Below, piece by piece: positions 46,359-57,569 of a DNA stretch of 64,000 nucleotides (the stretch's first letter is position 1; each line of letters begins with the position of its first letter). A program made the translations under genes and the position numbers. The notes under the pieces were generated by a model. That model made no database searches. It saw only the letters and a list, made by a program, of their open reading frames with translations, and was not told where the DNA came from. Location of the stretch: contig OZ035960.1 in NCBI GenBank assembly GCA_964034945.1, forward strand, positions 101,114,733 through 101,178,732. The letters are read 5' to 3'. The stretch comes from Chrysopilus asiliformis. Lineage: Eukaryota; Arthropoda; Insecta; Diptera; Rhagionidae.

Positions 46359-49300
46359 TTAATTAACAGATTCGTTTTCTTTATCATCATCTGACTCCAG
46401 CACGGCTTCCATCTCCTCGAAATTACACCACCTCTTAAGTCGGTCCGCCGCATACACTGAGTTGAATGGCCGGCTAGAAATCCTAACACCAGGTGGATCG
46501 ACGATCACATAACGGTCGTTTCCAAGGTCTTTTTGGATTGTATATGGTCCTTTGAATTTTGGTAAATGTTTCCTGGGCATTCCGGTAGCAACAGGTTCCG
46601 ATTTTATCAGTACTAAATCTCCCTCCTTATATTTCTCGGGACAAGAACGTTTTTGATTGACCCTTTCTGCTTGACCTATTCGGTTCATTAATATTTTTTC
46701 GGAAGCACGTCGGCGAAGCTCTGCTAAGGGAATGTCATCCTCGTCGGTTCTGGTTTCGTTGGTGATATCGCCGTGAAGTACAGCAGTTAGTCGATTTTTT
46801 AAAACACCCTTTGGCGAATATCCCAATAACAATTTTTGTGGAGTTTGCTGGGTCACTTTGTGAGGGGTACAATTCAAGCCCCACTGTATTTCAGATAGAT
46901 GCATATCCCAGTCTTTTCCATCGGCTCTTTCGGTTGTGCTTGCTATGGCGGATCCTACAGTTCGAAAATATCTTTCAATTTGCCCGTTGGCCCGGGGGGT
47001 CTGGACTGCATTCTGAATGTGTTTTATTCCATTGTCCTCGCAATACTGTTGAAAAGCCTTCGATGTAAAGGCGGTGCCACGGTCACTAACGATTTTAGAT
47101 GGCACACCGAAAAATTGTGATAGTTCATCCAGTACTTTTAGGACAGGGGCGGTGCAGGTATTGCGGAGCGGTCGAAGAATGATGAACTTCGTAAATGAAT
47201 CTATCACTCCTAATAAATGCATGTTTTGACGACCACTCTTAGGATATGGACCAAGATGATCCAAATGAATGGTATGAAACGGAATGGCCTCGGTGACAAA
47301 GGTGTTTAGTTGATAACGGTTTTCCTCTTTGCTTCGCTTGTTGTAAGAGCACTGAATACAATTGTCAAGGTATTTTTTAACAAAAACTCTCATTCTTGGA
47401 AACCAGTAAAGTTGTCTAATATGGTCACATGTTCGGTCCAGCCCTGGATGTCCCAGGCCCTCATGAGATGTTCGTACAATCTGCCATTTTATGTTAGCGG
47501 GAACAGCAAACCGGTCGCCTTCTGGAGTTTTCCTGAACAGCTTATCACCCTTTAATATGTAATCCTTGAAATAAACTGATCGCTTGGCAGTAGTCAAATC
47601 GGATAGAGTGTTGATGATATCATTTAAGTTGGAATCCTGTCGTTGTAATACTACCACCCAGTCTTGTTCCTTTAACGAAACCACAAAAACTTCATCGCCA
47701 ACTTCCTGAGCTTCAGTACTCTCGCCACAAGTGGCCCGACTCAAGGCGTCCACATGGGACATTTTAATTCCCGGTCGAAGTTGTAACTCGAAGTCGAAGG
47801 GTTGTATTTTCAACCACCACCTTGCGATTCTGGGAACCATTTCTTTTTGCTTCTGTATAGATTTTAATGCAGCACAGTCGGTAACTATAACAAAACGTTT
47901 TCCCAGAAGATAATACTTAAATCGCTCAAGGCTTTCAACAATCGCCAGGGCCTCGAGCTCATAACTGGAATATTTTTGTTCGGCGGCAGTAGTGGCACGA
48001 CTAAAGTATGACACGGGTTTTCTCACATTATCACTACCGATTTGTAGAAGAATTCCAGCAAGTCCTTTTAGGCTGGCATCAGTATGTAACTCATGCGCAT
48101 CATGTGGTTGGTAGATGGCTAAAACGGGTCTTTCTGACAGTCGCTCCCTTAGTTCATTAAAAGCGGATTCTCTTGCACTATTCCAATCAAAATGTTCATT
48201 TTTGCGTAGTAACTGATTGAGGGGTTCGGCAATACGGCTATAATTCTCTATAAAACGTCGGAAGTAGCTCGTGAGCCCCAAGAATTGACGCACTTCGGTC
48301 AAATTTGTTGGTACAGGATAGTTTCGGAGGACGTCAGTTTTCCCTACACCCGGTCTAATGGAACCACAGCTAACTTCATGTCCCAAGTACTGAACGGTTG
48401 TTTTGAAAAATGAGCATTTCTTTACATTTAGAGTTAACCCCGCTGTTCGTAGCACCTTTAATATTTTTTTTAACACCACGAATGTTTCGTCAATGCTGGA
48501 ACACCGAATGATCAAGTCGTCAAAATAGCCCGTTACTCGCTCGTCGTCGATCATTCTAATGACCTTAGCCATCAGTTGCATAAATCTGGCGGGACCATTC
48601 GTCACCCCGAAAGGGGTACGCTTATACTGATAATGCCCATCAGGAGTGACAAAAGCAGTAATATGTCGGTGTTCTTTTTTTACTGGCATCTGATGGTAGC
48701 CACTCATAAAGTCTAATTTAGTAAATATAGACGCTCCTGACAGCTCACTCAGACTTTCCTCTATGTTTGGAGGTGGAAAACGTTCTAGCTTAGTTAATTT
48801 ATTAACCGCCCGATAATCAACACATAATCTATAGCTTCCGTCCTGCTTGTTTATTAAAAGAGCTGGGCTGGCGTACTCGGACGTAGAGTTCTCGATAATC
48901 CCGTTTGCTAGCAAATCTTCAATTATTGTTCTGAGTGCTTGACGTTGATGGTAGGCGACGCGATATGGTTGAAAACGAATAGGGGTTGGGTCAGTTAGAA
49001 TTATTTCGAACTCGACAAGATTTCCCTTCCCCAGATCAGCGGTTTCCACTGCGAAGCAGTCACGATAGCTTTTAATTAACTGCATTAGACGGTCTACAAC
49101 CTCCGGACTAATCGAGCTTTCGATGGATAGCTCGTCACGGGTGATAGGGCGTTGCATCACTCGCATTTGCTGATGACTTGATTGGTCCTGTTCACTAACT
49201 GAAAAGTTGCTACTACTTGGGTCCTTCAAAATTTCTATCTGCCTCCATCGTTTGACTACTTGTACCCCAGGTCTGTTAGTGAATGTTTGACCAATTAGAA

Positions 49301-50465
49301 TCGGAACATCTTGAACATGATCGTCCACCACAATAATGTTCGTTTCAAGGGCAACTTCTCCTACTTTAATTATTTTTGTGATTTGCCCCAACGACTGGCA
49401 AACACCCCCAGCAAAACCACTTAAGGTACGCCCTTTGTCGACCCCCATTTGCCAACCTTGAGCCAAACAGTCACTTTTTCGAATTGTAGTCACCTCGCTG
49501 CCCAAGTCTATAAAAGCGTCTAAATGAGCCCGACCAACCGTAACTTTTTGATTAAGTTCAGAACTATTTTTAACATTCCGGATTTTTACATTATTGTTTG
49601 GATTGATTTTATTTTTACTTTTGTCATTTTGCTTAAAACATCTAGCAGCCAAATGTCCCGTTTGTCCGCACTTAAAACACCTGCCGTTAAATCCTGTTTG
49701 ATATGTCTGCCGAGATTGGTGTAAGGGTCGCGTAGCAGTAAATGGTCTTTGATAATAATTGGCCCCATAGTTTTTTTGTGGTGAGACCCGGCGTTCAAAC
49801 TCGCGAGGATGAGGACTCGATTTTTCAACCAATGGATGGGAAGTATTATGCATGCCTTCGTAGGTTTTAATGCGTCGTAAAACCTCGACGGGATCCGCGA
49901 ACGGAGTCAACGTTAATATGTTTTGTAGATCTTTGTCCCGTAAACCGCCAATAATATATTTGACCGAGATTTCGTCGTTTAATTTGATAGTCTTAGCCAA
50001 AGCCATCTTCTCATAAAAATAACTTTCTATGGCTTCGCCAGGCTTTCGTTTCCAGTTTGCCAACCGAGCATGAATCGAAGCTTCGTCGACTGTAGTTGGG
50101 AAACTTAAAAGGAGCTGGGTTTTGAATTGCTCCCATAAATCTACATCCCCCATTTTCGTCTGCCACCAGAATTTGGCCGCCCCGGCCAACCGAAGCGTCG
50201 CATAGAGCAATGTGAGCCGTTCGTCCCAGCCATAAATAATTTTCAACTTGTCAATGAATAACACCCATTGTTTAACTCCGAGAGAGCCTCCAATTCCAGG
50301 ATTCAACTCAGGAATAAGGTTTTTGATTTCTTCAGGCCCCAACCGGAAACTCGAAGCTGAGACGCTCGTTGATTCAGGGGATTGCACGGATAAATTTTGT
50401 GTCGAAGTGGAAGACTCGAAATTAGGCCGTCCTCTTTTGGCACGCCGATGCACTCTATCTCCCAT
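46359..50465 (-). CDS. Gag-Pol polyprotein of the gypsy element
   Basis: One frame of 1368 codons, with no frameshift between gag and pol. Residues about 40-220 are Gag, with a W-rich capsid region (KFWWQT). A CCHC knuckle CFKCGQTGHLAARC is at 263-276. The protease motif is FIDLGSEVTTI (Asp320), with Leu where Ser or Thr is usual. Reverse transcriptase spans about 485-700, with LCVDYRAVNKL and catalytic YFDD (647-650). RNase H has LHTDAS near 793-798. The integrase HHCC finger is His1001, His1006, Cys1036, Cys1039. The catalytic triad is Asp1069, Asp1128 and Glu1164, with the classic 35-residue spacing. The GDLVLIK and FKGPYTI motifs near 1282-1310 are the GPY/F module. The domain order PR-RT-RH-IN defines Ty3/gypsy. 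A single fused frame and leucine-tRNA priming suggest the mdg3/blastopia/micropia side; this is inferred. Confidence 0.97.
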   Translation of the reverse strand: MGDRVHRRAKRGRPNFESSTSTQNLSVQSPESTSVSASSFRLGPEEIKNLIPELNPGIGGSLGVKQWVLFIDKLKIIYGWDERLTLLYATLRLAGAAKFWWQTKMGDVDLWEQFKTQLLLSFPTTVDEASIHARLANWKRKPGEAIESYFYEKMALAKTIKLNDEISVKYIIGGLRDKDLQNILTLTPFADPVEVLRRIKTYEGMHNTSHPLVEKSSPHPREFERRVSPQKNYGANYYQRPFTATRPLHQSRQTYQTGFNGRCFKCGQTGHLAARCFKQNDKSKNKINPNNNVKIRNVKNSSELNQKVTVGRAHLDAFIDLGSEVTTIRKSDCLAQGWQMGVDKGRTLSGFAGGVCQSLGQITKIIKVGEVALETNIIVVDDHVQDVPILIGQTFTNRPGVQVVKRWRQIEILKDPSSSNFSVSEQDQSSHQQMRVMQRPITRDELSIESSISPEVVDRLMQLIKSYRDCFAVETADLGKGNLVEFEIILTDPTPIRFQPYRVAYHQRQALRTIIEDLLANGIIENSTSEYASPALLINKQDGSYRLCVDYRAVNKLTKLERFPPPNIEESLSELSGASIFTKLDFMSGYHQMPVKKEHRHITAFVTPDGHYQYKRTPFGVTNGPARFMQLMAKVIRMIDDERVTGYFDDLIIRCSSIDETFVVLKKILKVLRTAGLTLNVKKCSFFKTTVQYLGHEVSCGSIRPGVGKTDVLRNYPVPTNLTEVRQFLGLTSYFRRFIENYSRIAEPLNQLLRKNEHFDWNSARESAFNELRERLSERPVLAIYQPHDAHELHTDASLKGLAGILLQIGSDNVRKPVSYFSRATTAAEQKYSSYELEALAIVESLERFKYYLLGKRFVIVTDCAALKSIQKQKEMVPRIARWWLKIQPFDFELQLRPGIKMSHVDALSRATCGESTEAQEVGDEVFVVSLKEQDWVVVLQRQDSNLNDIINTLSDLTTAKRSVYFKDYILKGDKLFRKTPEGDRFAVPANIKWQIVRTSHEGLGHPGLDRTCDHIRQLYWFPRMRVFVKKYLDNCIQCSYNKRSKEENRYQLNTFVTEAIPFHTIHLDHLGPYPKSGRQNMHLLGVIDSFTKFIILRPLRNTCTAPVLKVLDELSQFFGVPSKIVSDRGTAFTSKAFQQYCEDNGIKHIQNAVQTPRANGQIERYFRTVGSAIASTTERADGKDWDMHLSEIQWGLNCTPHKVTQQTPQKLLLGYSPKGVLKNRLTAVLHGDITNETRTDEDDIPLAELRRRASEKILMNRIGQAERVNQKRSCPEKYKEGDLVLIKSEPVATGMPRKHLPKFKGPYTIQKDLGNDRYVIVDPPGVRISSRPFNSVYAADRLKRWCNFEEMEAVLESDDDKENESVN

Positions 50466-51072
50466 TTTTACTAAATTATTAAAAGTTTTTACCTTTGAAT
50501 TTGGACTCCTGTTTTAATATGCTATTAACCGATGACCAATAATAAGAAACAGCACTGAAGATCGCAATACTAACTGATAGCACAGGAGAGTACCAGCAGA
50601 AAAAACAGATAAAATCACGAAAAACACACAGAAAACACTCCACACAATGACGTGAATGCCCTTGCACACACCAACACCAACAATAGGCAGGTACAGTCCC
50701 TTGTTTTTCGGAACGCAAAAGTACACTCCACTAAAGCCAATTGGTGACTCACCGATCAAGTGATCACGTATTTCACAACTGCAAATTCAATGTCCCGTTA
50801 TGGCATTCGAAGAACGAGAATTTCACAACATTGCGTTTCCCCATGCACCGAGCATGAATTTCTTCTTTTTTTTTTTAACTCAAGTTGTTTTCTGGCGTCT
50901 ATTCGTGTTTTACCGACACTACTTTTTATTTATTGCACAAATGCATACACATTTTAACTACTGCGTAGTTTTGGCTCTAATCCACTGCCGTTTTTTTTTC
51001 ACAGACAATGATAACTATCCTTACACTGATTAATTTTTAAGTACTATTAGCACAATATTTTTAAGGCATTCA

Positions 51073-51085
51073 ATCCCACTTCTGA
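51073..51085 (-). promoter_or_regulatory. Primer-binding site, tRNA-Leu-like
   Basis: Read on the minus strand, TCAGAAGTGGGAT starts 3 bases inside the 5' LTR. It matches the complement of an insect tRNA-Leu acceptor/T arm (TGGTGTCAGAAGTGGGAT as I recall it) but lacks the first five bases, including TGG. tRNA-Leu priming is known from mdg3/micropia-type elements. The match is from memory and offset, hence moderate confidence. Confidence 0.55.
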
Positions 51086-51088
51086 ATT

Positions 51089-51354
51089 ATAATCGATTAT
51101 TTATTTTATTCGATACAGTAGCTTAGCCATTTATTGATCAAACCGCCGTTACGCCCCCGTGATACAGAACCTCTGAAGCCTAGGGCCAGTGATCTGCATT
51201 CTCTCGCAGTCGGATATATACTGGCGCTTCAGTTGCCCTGCACCCGCAACGACGGGCTGTCCTCACCCAGCAACGAAGTTGCCAGGCTGGCGGCTTTTGT
51301 TAGTATTAGGTTAATTGGGGGTAATTTCTATATGCTCATTATACCTGGCTTACA
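51089..51354 (-). repeat. 5' LTR
   Basis: 266 bp, direct repeat of 45559-45824, TG start and 5-bp CAAAT flank. It would contain the element's promoter and transcript start; I did not pick out a TATA box with confidence. Confidence 0.95.
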
Positions 51355-51359
51355 CAAAT

Positions 51360-52140
51360 ATCAATGCAAAGCTATTCGAAAGCAAAATTTATTGAATATT
51401 TAACAAAAAATTATGAACAATTTCAAGAAACAAAAAAAATCCATTAAATTTTGTATTTTAACCCTTAATTGATGAGGTGGGTTCAGTGGACCCACGGCAT
51501 AGAGACAACCAAGGTATGCCATAAACTCAAATCTGACGTTTCTTTGCAACGTCACTTGTGCCGATTAGTTCGTCAAGTTCAGAAGGAATTTTGTTTTGTG
51601 GATGGTTTTTTTTAAATTTGTGCGATTTAAATAAGATATTTGTAAATTAGTGGACTGATTGCATTAAATAGTGATCAATAAACATATAAATTAATTAAAA
51701 AAAGTCGGCACAAATGACGTCACACCTGACTATCAAAAGTTCATTAGGATGTCCATAAATCTGTCTGCTTGTCGGTCTGTATGTATGTCGTATAACTTTA
51801 GATCGGCTTAATTTTTTTTTTTAAATAAATCTACATTTCATTCTATAGAACATAGGCTTTTCAGAAGAAATTTTCCACCCTTTAGAAAGTGCAAAAAATC
51901 ATTTAAAGAAAATAATTCATGAAAATGTTCTTAAAAAATTGCTGTTTTGGGACCAAAAAAGCATTAAATTTCAACCGTAGGTCAAAACTTAGTGAGAATT
52001 AGATGTTCGTCTAGTTATCCTCTACAAAAGTTGTCTTTGGACCATCAACGAAAAATTAAATATTATAGGAGTTACGGACAGTTAAAGCGATTCACCATTT
52101 TAAAGTCTATTTTTGAAACTTCAATGTAAATCACTTAGGC
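51360..52140. other. No gene; repeat phrases
   Basis: Contains a TGTCTGCTTGTCGGTCTGT run (51768) of the kind that ends family C and D repeats. Nothing coding. Confidence 0.5.
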
Positions 52141-52194
52141 GCTCACTAAAGCGGGGTTTTTCCGAAATTTTACCGCTAAGGGGGATAAACGGCG

Positions 52195-52385
52195 GGTAAG
52201 GGGGTTTGAGAGTCACTGATCACGAATCTAGTGTTAGAATTTTAAAATTCGGAACAGAAGGTCCTGAAGGCATAACGATTTTTTTCAAAAGTTGTTAAGT
52301 TATTTCTTTGTTTTTTTTTTTTTTTGGCGCAAGAAAATTTTTGCAAAAAATTTTTACCCGGCAACGGCAGGTATGCAAGCTAGTT
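52195..52385 (-). repeat. Family A fragment
   Basis: GAGTCACTGATCACGAATC, AGAATTTTAAAATTCGGAAC, CAGAAGGTCCTGAAGG and a right end ACCCGGCAACGGCAGGTATG with CAAGCTAGTT, the complement of the family start. Confidence 0.75.
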
Positions 52386-52454
52386 AAGAATAAAGAGCAA
52401 ATAAGGGTTGACTCGTGATGGTGTGCCACAGGTTTTATAAAATTGCAATCATTA

Positions 52455-52615
52455 AACCTCGTCTCGATTAGACAAAAATTAAGATTTTTTTCGTGGCCTG
52501 CCATTGAAATATGCCGTTTTTTTATACATAAGGCAGAAATGTTCGGAACTGCAAACGTCATTTTATTGGAAGGCCATGAAAAAGATCGCAATTGATGTCT
52601 AATCGAGACCTAACC
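52455..52615. repeat. 161-bp inverted-repeat element
   Basis: Left AACCTCGTCTCGATTAGAC and right complement GGTTAGGTCTCGATTAGAC. Probably a MITE; the flanks (ATTA and TAAA) do not give a clear duplication. Confidence 0.6.
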
Positions 52616-52802
52616 TAAAATTAAAGGGTATTCGAATAACCTGGTCTTTTTGCTTGAAAATTTCTCGATTTCAATTTTAAATCGAGCAGAAATTTTTGAC
52701 AAATTTTTTCTAGCAAAATTAAATTGAATAAAGTAGTCAAACTCCAACTCAAAAATAGAACATGCTCTTAATCTGTGATTCGAATTCGCCATAAGATACT
52801 AA

Positions 52803-52905
52803 TGGCGGGTTTTAGGAACTTTCATTAACCGCTAAATCGAGTTAGTGAACAAAAGAGACGTCTAACACGATTTAGTGGCTAGTAAAAGTTTCGTGAAATC
52901 CGCCA
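52803..52905. mobile_element. 103-bp MITE, TAA duplication
   Basis: Ends TGGCGGRTTTYA with arms that stay complementary to CGCTAAATCG / CACTAAATCG. TAA flanks each side (52800-52802 and 52906-52908). A very small foldback, consistent with PIF/Harbinger-style insertion. Confidence 0.7.
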
Positions 52906-52909
52906 TAAG

Positions 52910-54040
52910 AGATTTCTTCCAGTTGACCAATACTTACTCAAGCCATTCCCAAAAAGTTAATCACAAATTGCCAAACAATTTGACACTGAAAGTTTAAAAA
53001 AGATATGAGAAGTTAATCAATACTTGCTCAAAAGAACAATTTTCTAAAAATCCTTGAAAATTTGTAAAATAATTGACTTGGAAACTTTAAAAAAAATTAA
53101 AAATTTCCCAACATCCAGAAAAGTTGAAAGTTATCTCAGAATTCAGTTTGAAGTTGAATAGAAATTCAACATTAACTTTAAAAGCTTTCATCATTGTCCA
53201 CTTAATAAAGTTAATTAGGAAGAATTTTCCTTTAGCTAAGTCCAAATGTGAATTCCTTTAATACATTCTTAAGGATTCCTGTGTGGGGAAAAATCCTGCA
53301 ACAGGCGGACAGCAAAAGAGAAAAAAAAAGAATTCTTTAGTGGAAAACTTTCAATACTACCATAAAATCATGAACAACAGTTAACTATAAATATATTTTC
53401 CTGAATACATACTACATATGTATATGTAATAGATGGCAGATAGATTCAGTCACCAGGATAGATACTAACAGCCAAAAGAACGTACGCTCGGGGAGTACCT
53501 CGAATACTCTGGTGTGCCGTTTAAAGTTTGAAAAGAAAACTTTTTCAAAACTCCAGTTCCTTACTTGTGTTTTTTTTTTTTTGTTTATTTCTTATTTCAG
53601 TTTCACTGTTGTTTTCCCATTTTCCTGCACTCAAGAGGATTCTAGACAGATTCATGAAAAGGTATACGATTTGCTCCATCTGTAGACAATACTCGGTCCA
53701 AGGGAGAACGTTTTTTGGGGGATGAAATTCTTCCAGGATGTTGTCGACCTAAAATAAAGTTATAGCTGGGGTAGTATTAGTGATGAAACGTGGTGTGTAT
53801 TTGCAGTCACGATGATATCACAGTCGTGGTACTTCTACTTGTAACAAATGAAATACATTGTCTTACCATTAAAAACAGATGGTACTGGAATTCGGATCTT
53901 CTGCTATGTTAGCATAATCATGTTTTCCTGTCTTCTAAATCATGTTCAGTTGACATAAATAGCTAAATAAAATCCAGTAATTCTATTGTTTTTAGCCAGT
54001 GTGTTTAAAAATGACGAAAATTACCCAACTTAGGCGTTGG
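52910..54040. other. No recognised gene
   Basis: AT-rich. The frame 53528-53725 starts in a poly-T-rich context and has no motif. Confidence 0.45.
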
Positions 54041-54071
54041 TTGGTGCTAACTAGGGAATGGAAACCGGTTA

Positions 54072-54510
54072 TTAACCGGCTAGGAATAACCGGTTATAGG
54101 ACGGTTACAGTTAACCGATAACCGGTTATATAATTGAATTTTAACCGGTTAAACCAGTTAAATCTTTATAATTTACCCAGAACCAAATCAAAGTTTTGGA
54201 AAATATCCATGGAGCTTTGGAGCCTTTAAAAATGATAGTCAAGGCTTTGTGTCGTCGCGAATCAAATTTGGTCACAGCGGATGCAGTTCGTAATTTTGCC
54301 TATAAAAAATTAAAAGAGCAAAATACAATTCTTGGCAATGAATTACTCGATGCTTTCAAGATTAGGATTGCCGAAAGAAGAACAGAGTATTCTGGGATCC
54401 TTCAATACTTACACTCTGGAAAATATTCAAGGGAAGATGAATCGGGGTTGTTCGCTATTCCTACGAGAAACCGGATCGTCCAATTGATAAATCTAATATG
54501 CTCAAGGTAA
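54072..54510 (+). pseudogene. hAT transposase fragment, central part
   Basis: The frame is open from 54072 and contains LENIHGALEPLKMIVKAL, CRRESNLVTADAVR, FAYKKLKEQN and IRIAERRTEYSGILQYLHSG. This fits the part of hAT transposases leading to the C-terminal dimerisation domain (an L..aLeP.k..ve.L block, then ERR..Y...L.yL). There is no ATG in a good position and the N-terminal catalytic and BED-finger parts are missing, so it is a remnant. Confidence 0.7.
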
Positions 54511-54580
54511 ACATAAATTTATCAATTTTGCTTATATTTATTAGCCAATTCAATTTTCTTTCACGTTTTCAGCTAAGGAA

Positions 54581-54817
54581 TTGGAGGAAATTCCAGTTAA
54601 TGAAGAACTGATTACAAAAACCTCAAAAAATGATTTGCATGACGAATTAGAAGATGCCATCCGAGGAATTCAATCAAATGCCCACAAAGAAAAGGTTCCG
54701 ACTGATGAGCGTTTGATTAAATCCATTAAAACAGAAATGATTTTATTTGAATCCGGGGGATCGCGTGGAAGTAATTTAGAAAATACATATAACTATTTCT
54801 GTGGTCACAAGTTATAA
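54581..54817 (+). pseudogene. hAT transposase fragment, C-terminal part
   Basis: After about 70 bp of non-coding AT-rich sequence, a second frame gives LEDAIRGIQS, then IKTEMILFESGGSRGSNLENTY. This fits the start of the hAT dimerisation region (E...FE..G.RG..L...Y). The usual following motif (P.SV.AER.FS type) is missing: the frame ends at 54817 where a different element begins. It is therefore truncated by insertion. Confidence 0.7.
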
Positions 54818-55556
54818 GGGCTTAACTCGACTTTAGCCGTTTTCAATGTTTTTACAAAACGTGTTCTCCTTTCAAAATGCTCTTAGTTGCACTGACCCGT
54901 TAGTTTATACGACCATTTTTGACCGTTATAGGCTACTACACCAAACGGATAAAGTCAAAAAAATTCCAAGTTGCATTTGGAAGAACGGCTAAAGTCAGAT
55001 CCCATATAGTTTTATATAGACTTAATCCACTCTTATGGGTGAGAAGCTGCATTGTTTTGATAGTTTTTGCACGTGGAATAGTGGCTTAAGTCGAGTTAGT
55101 TCATTCTTCGTTTTTGACTTTTTCGAAACGAGCAGGCTAAAGCATAAACAAATTATATAAAGACTGTTTTTCTCTAACAACTCAGCTTTCAAAAATAATA
55201 CCCCAAAGCAGCAGATATGCATGCGGTCGGCAGCGCACACGAGCAGCGGAGCATGTCGTTTGGTCGAAGAAAAACATTCAATTCATTTTCAAACTCTCTG
55301 ATCAACACGAAGTTTTGCCGAAATCGTAGTTTTCTATCAACTTTCGGGAAAGTACCGCTAGCTGCAACGGTTACCTCCCATACAATTTTTCTTAAATACA
55401 AATTTCTCGAACACTGCGCTTGTGAGAAAAAATGCATATAATCAAAATTAAAGGAAATAATATTGCCTACATTTTTAATTTTATGTGAATTTCATCTCAA
55501 CTCATACTCTCGTTTACAGTTAAGTTCGATTTCTTAACTTTGCTCGATTGGATATG

Positions 55557-56351
55557 GTTAGGGATCTAAAAAAAAATTATCGGTATTTTTTTGTTTGGTA
55601 GAATACCGTCCGATCGGCGGAGGGGAGGGGGTCAAAGTCGGCGAAAACTCGAAATCACAAAAACTTTAAAAATTTGTGACGGCTTAACCGATTAAGATGA
55701 TATTGAACATTTTGGAAAGGTAATTCCTTGTGACAAAAAAAAATTTTTGACTTCCTCTCCCTCCCCCTCCCCGGCATATTGTAAAATTCAATTTAGTGAC
55801 AATATAAATAAAATTTGGGAGTAAATGCGTTATTTAAAAAAAAATCAAAAAAAATCGAATACAAGAAAATTGTATATATTTTAATGATTTTCGATTGGTT
55901 TTTATGTTTTCTGTACATAATATTAACTCAAAAGTTTTGGGAGTTTAAAATTAATTAGAAATTCATTTAAAAGAAAAAGTTTTTTTTTCTTTGAGAAAGT
56001 TTCCGTTTGGAATAAATCTGTGAAAATTCTGAGTTTCTGGAAGTATTTTGACACTTTCAAACCTTCTTTGAAGTTGTTGCTGTTTTTCTTGAGATATTTT
56101 AAATTTCGTCACTAAATTGAATTTTACAATATGAAGGTGATAGGGAGGGAGAGGAAGTCAAAAAATATTTTTTTGTGACAAGGAATTACCTTTCGAAAAT
56201 GTTCAATATCATCTCAATCGGTTAAGCCGTCACAAATTTTTAAAGTTTTTGTGATTTCGAGTTTTCGCCGACTTTGACCCCCTCCTCTCCGCCTACTGGA
56301 ATTTATTCCCCGAAACAAAAAAATACGGGTATCTTTTTTTAGGTCCCTAAC
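55557..56351. mobile_element. 795-bp foldback element
   Basis: Ends GTTAGGGAYCTAAAAAAA. Arms of about 240 bp pair throughout, including GTCAAAGTCGGCGAAAACTC and its complement, and GTGACAAGGAATTACCTTYC. It is embedded in a family C fragment, whose parts resume on either side. Non-coding. Confidence 0.8.
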
Positions 56352-57185
56352 TACACCCAAATGCTCCATTCAAGTCGAGTATGAAGTTTTTACATATCTC
56401 TAACGGTTCATGAGATAATTTGAAAAACATTATTTTTCACATATTTTTTCGGAAACTTTAAATATTGCAGAAGAAAGTCATGTATTTTTTTTGAATATTC
56501 ACATATTTTTTTTGAATTGTTTAAATCATACTTTAAATTGTTTAAATAAAATACATTTTTTTGCTTTATCAAACTACAATTCTGTGGAAATTTGATAAAA
56601 CTTGAAACTTACATTCTCAAAGCAATTTAAAAATATGAACAAAACAAGATAAAATTTTTAGTTTGCTGATTATTTTAACGTAATTTTTGAATTAACACAC
56701 AAACTAAAAATTTTGTCATGTCACATATTTATTGTTAGAAGTCAAAATATTCAAATCGAAAACCTGCGGAAGGAAAAAATACGCACAAACAAAAAAACAC
56801 GCATACACAATACAAACACACAAAAAAAAACACCAAACACACTTGCCCCCGCTTCGTGTCGCTTGCATAAGAATTCAAAGAGAATAAAACGAACTAGAAA
56901 CGAAAACTGGTTTTAACAAAGGGCGAATGGAAGCAGCGGCATGTATAGGCGATCACCACGGCTGCTTGTGGCTGATGGTGTGTACTGCTGGCTAGCCGGC
57001 AGCTGCTACGTCACGATGGGGTATTATTTTGAATTTCGGTTTTGCACTAAGTTGAGTTGTTAGAAAAAAACAGTCTTTATATAATTTGTTTATGGCTAAA
57101 GTCTGTTTTGGCCTCTTTTCCAAATCGGGGTATAGGTTTTTAGGGGCTTAACTTGACTTTAGCCATTGATTGTAGCCATTTCTAA

Positions 57186-57569
57186 TGCTACATTTACACG
57201 AATGACAAATTTGTCATTTTTTTCTTGTCATTATGTTAATTCCCGTGTAAATGGCATAATTTTTGTAATTTTTTCTGTCATAAAATGTCAATCTCTCATA
57301 AAAGAATGAACTTGTCCATTCTTTTATGCCAGATTGTCATTCGTGCAAACGCAATATTAGTTATGACAACTTTAGTATTCAACTTTTGTCATAACTAATA
57401 TTGCGTTTGTACGAATGACAATCTGGCATAAAAGAATGGACAAGTTCATTCTTTTATGAGAGATTGACATTTTCTGACAGAAAAAATTACAAAAATTATG
57501 CCATTTACACGGGAATTAACATAATGACAAGAAAAAAATGACAAATTTGTCATTCGTGTAAATGTAGCA
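57186..57569 (+). mobile_element. 384-bp foldback MITE, copy 2
   Basis: Same length and arms as 43680-44063, loop inverted. TAA flanks both sides (57183-57185 and 57570-57572). Confidence 0.95.

Larger units (their letters stand above)
45559..51354 (-). mobile_element. Complete Ty3/gypsy LTR retrotransposon, 5796 bp
   Basis: Two 266-bp LTRs (45559-45824 and 51089-51354) appear identical base for base. A 5-bp duplication CAAAT flanks the element (45554-45558 and 51355-51359). On the minus strand each LTR begins TGTAAGCC and ends CGATTAT. Between them is a single intact gag-pol frame (46359-50465), a 623-bp leader and about 530 bp of 3' non-coding sequence. No env-like frame exists. Identical LTRs and an open frame show a very recent insertion that may be autonomous. 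Confidence 0.97.

Noticed and set aside
46811..50517. Plus-strand frames of 60-89 codons opposite the gypsy polyprotein
   Set aside because: Antisense shadows of the 1368-codon gag-pol frame.
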